10,228 nt of DNA from Opitutia bacterium (GTDB lineage Bacteria; Verrucomicrobiota; Verrucomicrobiia; Opitutales; UBA953): NCBI GenBank assembly GCA_947460445.1, contig CANHHS010000053.1, forward strand, positions 1-10,228, given 5' to 3'. Position numbers and translations under genes: made by a program. Each line of letters starts with the position of its first letter. Within the stretch, counting starts at the first letter, position 1. The notes beneath the pieces are model-generated. The model was not told where the DNA came from. It did no database searches and worked only from the letters and a program-made list of their open reading frames with translations. Positions 6,851 to 10,228 of this stretch are shown here, one piece after another.

Positions 6851-8322
6851 GGCACTAAAACGCGGGCGAGGGCGACGCGCAATGCGAGGGCTTTGCGTAA
6901 CGACTCGGCATGCTCTCGCGAAGGAATGGAGTCGGCAACAATTCCTGCACCGGCCTGGGCAAAACATCTACCCTGCGTAAGCGTCAGCGACCGAATGATA
7001 ATGTTAAGGCAGAGGTCGCCAGATGCGCTAATCCAGCCAACGGAGCCTGTATAGAAGCCGCGCGCCACGGGCTCCAAGTCAGCAATCACTTGCATGGTAC
7101 GAACCTTGGGTGCGCCAGTGATAGTGCCGCCAGGAAAGAGCGCACGGATAATTTCGGCCGGGCCGGCCGCCGTCGCGCGTTCGCCTTCAACTTGAGAAAC
7201 GAGATGAATGACGTGCGAATACTTCTCGATGGTCATGAACTCGGGGACGCGCACGGTGCCTGGGCGGGAAACTCGCCCTAAATCATTCCGCAATAAATCA
7301 ACTAACATTAAGTGCTCGGCACGTTCTTTTGAATCGCTCGCGAGTTCGGATGAGAAGGCCTGATCAACATCTTCCGTTCCCGTAAACGGCCGAGTGCCTG
7401 CAATAGGGCGCGACGAAACCCGCGTGCCTAATGATTCAACTAAAAGCTCGGGTGATCCACACGCGAGCGTGACGCCAGGCATTTGCATGTATGCCATATA
7501 GGGCGAAGGGTTAGTCGCTCTGATAGCTTCATACAACCGGAGCGCGTTACTGGGTGCGGGCAATTCAAGGCGCGTCGAGAGGTTAACCTGATAGGTATCG
7601 CCTGCGGCAATCAGCTCTTGGGTGCGCACAACTGCCTGCGCAAAGCGCACGGCATCGAGCGACTCGCCAAGTACCGGGGCGGGCTCCCCGATGGTCGCGA
7701 GTCTGGGTGGCGACTGGGTGCAGGCATAATCCCAGAGGCGCGCCAAACGTCGCGCTCTCTCCGTGGCTGCAAAATGTCCCGCGCCATCTGCCTGAGCAGC
7801 GTCGACTAACACGACGGCGGTGAGTTCGCTCGTTACTGCATCATAGACAAGCGCCTCGGTAGCTTCGAGAAGGACAGCGCGTGGAAGTCGCAACTCATCG
7901 GGCACTGCTCGCACGGGTTCGAGTTCACTCGCGAGTTCGTAACCGAGCGCAACTAACAGGCCGCCCTGGAATGCAGGCCAGCCGGGAATCCGCGGAGCAC
8001 GGTGCGATTTGACCCACGAGCTAATGGCATCGAGCGCACGGGTGCGCGGCAGAGATTGTGCGCCGCCATCTTGATACATACTGGCGATTCCTTCGGCGTC
8101 GAAGCGCCAAGCACGGTGGGCATCAGGTACAACAACTGTATAGCGCCCGGTGCGACCACTCTCGAGCACGGCACAGTGGCGCCCAGGCAACAATGCTTCC
8201 CAGCTCGCCGGTAGTTGTCGTCCTGAAAATCGTGCGAGGTACGGGAAGCGCGTCCAACCGTCGCCCGCCGCGGCCCACTCCGACCGAGCGACCTCTTTGT
8301 CTGGGCGCGGTAAATCAATCAT
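6847..8322 (-). CDS. pabB: Chorismate-binding enzyme, aminodeoxychorismate synthase component I-like
   Basis: Member of the PabB/TrpE family, which aminates chorismate with ammonia from a glutamine amidotransferase partner not encoded in this window. The 491 residues comprise an N-terminal domain (LESGRTGRYT at 53-62, FQGGLLVALGYEL at 118-130) and a catalytic chorismate-binding domain (about 222-488). Visible motifs: GDTYQVNLS (241-249), SRPIAGTRP (304-312), EHLMLVDLLRNDLGRV (336-351), YSHVIHLVS (368-376), FPGGTITGAPKVRTMQ (396-411), LNIIIRS (439-445), QAGAGIVADS (456-465). YQVNL, FPGG and NIIIR are PabB-like, but Ala308 sits where the E. coli PabB motif PIKGT has its catalytic lysine, as in anthranilate synthase. 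Anthranilate synthase is therefore possible. Its ATG overlaps the preceding gene's TGA, and its TGA overlaps the pabC ATG. Confidence 0.88.
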   Translation of the reverse strand: MIDLPRPDKEVARSEWAAAGDGWTRFPYLARFSGRQLPASWEALLPGRHCAVLESGRTGRYTVVVPDAHRAWRFDAEGIASMYQDGGAQSLPRTRALDAISSWVKSHRAPRIPGWPAFQGGLLVALGYELASELEPVRAVPDELRLPRAVLLEATEALVYDAVTSELTAVVLVDAAQADGAGHFAATERARRLARLWDYACTQSPPRLATIGEPAPVLGESLDAVRFAQAVVRTQELIAAGDTYQVNLSTRLELPAPSNALRLYEAIRATNPSPYMAYMQMPGVTLACGSPELLVESLGTRVSSRPIAGTRPFTGTEDVDQAFSSELASDSKERAEHLMLVDLLRNDLGRVSRPGTVRVPEFMTIEKYSHVIHLVSQVEGERATAAGPAEIIRALFPGGTITGAPKVRTMQVIADLEPVARGFYTGSVGWISASGDLCLNIIIRSLTLTQGRCFAQAGAGIVADSIPSREHAESLRKALALRVALARVLVP

Positions 8323-8615
8323 GCGACTGGGAAGTTAAGATTGTAGCCGATGAATTCTGCAGCGGAGAGAAGTTCGCGCGCTTTTTCTAGTGTAATGCCG
8401 TAGACGTGCAGCTCTTGTCGCGAGCCCTTCGAAACAACCGTGATGCGCAACCCGCCAGGAAGCGGCATCACTTTAATGGCGTGGGAGCGCGCACGGATGC
8501 CGGCTTCAATCATGCCGCGCGATACGCGTCCATGTTTCTCGAGCAACTTAGCAACAGGGATGGCGGCTTCGATCAGCGTCGTGTGCGCACCCGCCCTGCC
8601 CTTTGCTCGTGCCAT
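8319..8615 (-). CDS. Small conserved-looking protein, possibly DUF2103-like
   Basis: A 98-residue basic, soluble protein with no signal peptide or membrane span. It starts MARAKGRAGAHTTLIEA, followed by a helix-like PVAKLLEKHGRV. Next comes a strand-rich part with Arg/His residues (GIRARSHAIKVMPLPGGLRI), then VSKGSRQELHVYG (77-89 or nearby) and a C-terminal helix. The HTT near the start and the KGxxQE-type motif resemble DUF2103 proteins, described as predicted metal-binding; this is a recollected resemblance, not a search result. The ATG at 8615 comes one base after the peptidase TGA, and its own TGA overlaps the pabB ATG, so it belongs in the operon. A longer frame inside the peptidase gene is spurious. 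Function unknown. Confidence 0.75.
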   Translation of the reverse strand: MARAKGRAGAHTTLIEAAIPVAKLLEKHGRVSRGMIEAGIRARSHAIKVMPLPGGLRITVVSKGSRQELHVYGITLEKARELLSAAEFIGYNLNFPVA

Positions 8616-8616
8616 C

Positions 8617-9780
8617 TCAAGCGATTTCCCAGCGGTAAGGATGCTTGGAAAGTAATTTGTAGCCAGTCTTGGTAACAACGGCGACGTCTTCGAAACGGCA
8701 ACCGCCGAGACCTGGATAGTATAGACCAGGCTCAATGGTCACAACATGTCCCGGTAAGAGCGGCTTTTCGTTGCGGAAGGAAAGTGAAGGCTCTTCGTGG
8801 ACATCGTAGCCAAGGCCATGTCCAAGGCCATGGAAGAAGCCGACGTAAGTGCCTTTGCGATTTTCTGTGACGTAGCCTGCCTCTTTAATGAAATTAGACG
8901 CGGCAAAATAAACCTCTGCACCGGTAGCACCTGCACGGAGGGCCTTTAGCGCAGCGCGGTGTGCACCAAATACGGTTTCGATCATGCGTCGGCGCGCAGG
9001 CGATGCCTTGCCCTTCACATACGTACGCGTCATGTCGCCATAAAGTCCCGTGGCGCGATTTCTTGGGAAGATATCGACGACGATGGGCTCATGTGCGCGC
9101 ACGGGTCCGCTACCTGCACAGTGGCAATCAACCGCTTGATCTCCGGGGGCAATAATCAAGCCATGGTCGTTCATGCCATCAGCATCGGACACGGCTTTGT
9201 GCACCTCTGCGTGGAGTATTTCGGCGGTGAGAACTTTCCCATTCCAGTGGACGAATCCTTTTTTAATCTTCGCGGCACGGAGAATACGCTCGACGGCAGA
9301 AAACCCAGCAGACGAAGCACGATTGCCCGCAGTGATTCCAGCTTCCTCGGCTTTAGTCTTAATCGCGCGCTGTGGGAAAATCTGTGGAGAGCTGCGCTCA
9401 TCGCGTCCCGTTCCTGGGAGAGATAGTTTTAAGCCAGCTGCCTGCAAAGAGACCCATAAACCTGCAGGGAAGTCATGCGGCACAGTAAAGGAACGCACAC
9501 CATGTTTCCGGGCAGAATCGATGATGGCTTCGGCCACACCCGCTTTGGGATTCTTTTTTCTTAAAGTCGTGATGATTTCGGTGAGGTTCAGGATGACGTC
9601 GAAATCGGACTCATGTTTTGCCCTGCCAACTTCCAACAAGGGCAGGATGCCGATTTTTTTACCTTTTGCGGAAAAGGCCGGGAAGGGATCGCCGGCGTGG
9701 AATTGCGAGAACCAGCGCATGTCGGCCGACGTCGTCGGTGCTGCGAAAAGAAGTACGTCTGGACCTTTATAAGAAGCCAT
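8617..9780 (-). CDS. M24-family metallopeptidase (Xaa-Pro aminopeptidase/prolidase type)
   Basis: Cytoplasmic dinuclear-metal peptidase of the pita-bread fold that cleaves Xaa-Pro bonds. From the ATG at 9780 it has 387 residues: a creatinase-like N-terminal domain (1 to about 140) and a catalytic domain (about 145-380). All five expected ligands are visible: Asp236 (VVDIFP), Asp249 (YGDMTRT), His321 (HGLGHGLG), Glu350 (TIEPGLYY) and Glu364 (CRFEDVAVV). His317 and His328 (DVHEEP) match the auxiliary histidines of aminopeptidase P/prolidase, so it should be active. The frame extends upstream to 9948, but that part is low-complexity and not family-like; the creatinase-type start MASYKGPDVLLFAAP fits the ATG at 9780. 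The sequence before it is pyrimidine-rich, with no Shine-Dalgarno. First gene of a four-gene operon; its link to p-aminobenzoate genes is unexplained. Confidence 0.93.
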   Translation of the reverse strand: MASYKGPDVLLFAAPTTSADMRWFSQFHAGDPFPAFSAKGKKIGILPLLEVGRAKHESDFDVILNLTEIITTLRKKNPKAGVAEAIIDSARKHGVRSFTVPHDFPAGLWVSLQAAGLKLSLPGTGRDERSSPQIFPQRAIKTKAEEAGITAGNRASSAGFSAVERILRAAKIKKGFVHWNGKVLTAEILHAEVHKAVSDADGMNDHGLIIAPGDQAVDCHCAGSGPVRAHEPIVVDIFPRNRATGLYGDMTRTYVKGKASPARRRMIETVFGAHRAALKALRAGATGAEVYFAASNFIKEAGYVTENRKGTYVGFFHGLGHGLGYDVHEEPSLSFRNEKPLLPGHVVTIEPGLYYPGLGGCRFEDVAVVTKTGYKLLSKHPYRWEIA

Positions 9781-9894
9781 GGCGGAGATAAGGGAGAGAC
9801 TAAAGACTAAGGACCCGCAGAGGTGAAGGGGGAAGTTAGCGGAGGGGTAGTGCACGACGCGCCTACGGCCCGACGATACGCTACGCTGAAGATC

Positions 9895-9909
9895 GGTGAC
9901 TTGGTCACC
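9895..9909. repeat. Perfect 6-bp inverted repeat (possible operator or hairpin)
   Basis: GGTGAC (9895-9900), loop TTG, GTCACC (9904-9909). It lies 115 bp before the peptidase start. No T-run follows on either strand, so it is not a typical intrinsic terminator. A protein-binding dyad or a leader hairpin is possible. Confidence 0.45.
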
Positions 9910-10012
9910 TTGACGACTCGCCTCCAGCTCGACGAAGGTTAGCACCACCTTTTAGCGTCAGATCTTCCTGCTTCCCGTTTGCTCCTTCCTGCTCGGCGTT
10001 AGCCGTCTCCTC

Positions 10013-10044
10013 GTCAGCGTAGCGTCCCGTCAGCGCAGCGTCCC
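10013..10044. repeat. Tandem 16-bp repeat, two copies plus a degenerate third
   Basis: GTCAGCGTAGCGTCCC (10013-10028) is followed directly by GTCAGCGCAGCGTCCC (10029-10044), differing at one base. A third, degenerate unit starting GTCAGGCCGCAGG follows at 10045. The 12-mer TCAGCGTAGCGT (10014-10025) has a perfect reverse-complement copy at 9878-9889. The role is unknown; slippage or a repetitive extragenic element are possible sources. Confidence 0.7.
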
Positions 10045-10098
10045 GTCAGGCCGCAGGCCGTATCGTCTGCGTCAGGCCACTTGCCAGCTTCATTGGCG

Positions 10099-10127
10099 TT
10101 GACCGAAAGGGGGTGGAACGTGAGGAT
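10099..10127 (+). promoter_or_regulatory. Candidate tRNA-Gly promoter
   Basis: TTGACC (10099-10104, 5/6 match to -35) and GAGGAT (10122-10127, 3/6 match to -10) are spaced 17 bp apart and end 11 bp before the mature tRNA 5' end. The position suits a tRNA promoter, but the -10 box is weak. Confidence 0.3.
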
Positions 10128-10138
10128 GCCAACGGTCC

Positions 10139-10209
10139 GCGGGTATCGTTCAGTGGTAGGACCCCACTCTTCCAAAGTGGTGACACCAGTTCGAATCTGG
10201 TTACCCGCA
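10139..10209 (+). tRNA. tRNA-Gly (anticodon TCC)
   Basis: A 71-nt cloverleaf with all arms paired: acceptor GCGGGTA/TACCCGC, D-arm GTTC-AGTGGTA-GGAC, anticodon stem CCACT/AGTGG around loop CTTCCAA (anticodon TCC at 10171-10173), a 4-nt variable region TGAC, and T-arm ACCAG-TTCGAAT-CTGGT. The discriminator is A10209. The genome continues with CCC, so the 3' CCA is not encoded and must be added by the CCA-adding enzyme. It decodes GGA and probably GGG. No anticodon or stem oddities are seen. Confidence 0.97.
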
Positions 10210-10228
10210 CCCTCTTTTCGTTCACCGC

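Larger units (their letters stand above)
9781..10138. other. Non-coding region between the peptidase operon and tRNA-Gly
   Basis: I see no credible gene in these 358 bp. The stretch must carry the promoter of the minus-strand peptidase operon and that of the plus-strand tRNA. It holds a short direct repeat (GACTAA at 9798-9803 and 9805-9810), a perfect hairpin dyad at 9895-9909, and tandem GTCAGCGYAGCGTCCC units at 10013-10044. It also contains inverted copies of parts of those units near 9872-9889. No obvious promoter for the peptidase operon could be picked out by eye. Confidence 0.7.

Noticed and set aside
9173..9772. A long plus-strand open frame (about 199 codons)
   Set aside because: It lies wholly antisense to the M24 peptidase, whose metal ligands and domain order are intact; the plus-strand translation has no recognisable features.
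9781..9948. N-terminal extension of the M24 peptidase
   Set aside because: It encodes a low-complexity stretch with no creatinase-family similarity; the conserved-type start begins at 9780.
9935..9952. Possible intrinsic terminator AAGGT-tagcacc-ACCTT followed by T residues
   Set aside because: The stem is only 5 bp, the T-run is too short, and no gene ends just before it on the plus strand.
10013..10060. CRISPR-like repetition
   Set aside because: The units are directly adjacent without spacers and only two are well matched, so this is a tandem repeat, not an array.

Overview
The window reads as ordinary bacterial chromosome of moderate-to-high GC with dense, mostly minus-strand genes. The left edge cuts through a secreted, autotransporter-type beta-strand-repeat protein. 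Such proteins are common in Verrucomicrobiota (Opitutae), and that is my best guess for the host, but it is inference: no rRNA or marker phylogeny is available. Several genes lack a clear Shine-Dalgarno sequence, and the minus-strand genes are tightly coupled (ATGA overlaps or gaps of 1-5 nt).

Layout from left to right. 1-1367 (-): 5' part of a large exported repeat protein, running off the edge. 1507-1659 (-): a 50-residue single-span membrane protein. 1775-2506 (+): an OmpR/PhoB-type response regulator with no histidine kinase nearby. 2510-5585 (-): a three-gene operon read right to left as DUF21/CBS membrane protein, lgt (prolipoprotein diacylglyceryl transferase), and a DegT/DnrJ/EryC1 sugar aminotransferase. 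5694-6068 (+): a small multi-span membrane protein whose 3' end overlaps the next operon. 6044-9780 (-): a four-gene operon read right to left as M24 (Xaa-Pro-type) peptidase, a 98-residue DUF2103-like protein, a PabB/TrpE-family chorismate enzyme, and a PabC-like class IV aminotransferase. 9781-10138: a non-coding stretch with short tandem and inverted repeats. 10139-10209 (+): tRNA-Gly(TCC).

Functional reading. The pabB-pabC pair most likely supplies p-aminobenzoate for folate, with the amidotransferase subunit (PabA/TrpG) encoded elsewhere. Its PabB-like enzyme has the alanine of anthranilate synthases in the PIxGT motif where the classical E. coli-type enzyme has a catalytic lysine, so its chemistry is the most interesting biochemical question here. 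The lgt operon combines envelope lipoprotein maturation, a membrane CBS protein and a sugar-nucleotide aminotransferase, all plausibly envelope-related. I see no CRISPR array, prophage, insertion sequence or recognisable defence system, and no convincing evidence for an entirely new system.
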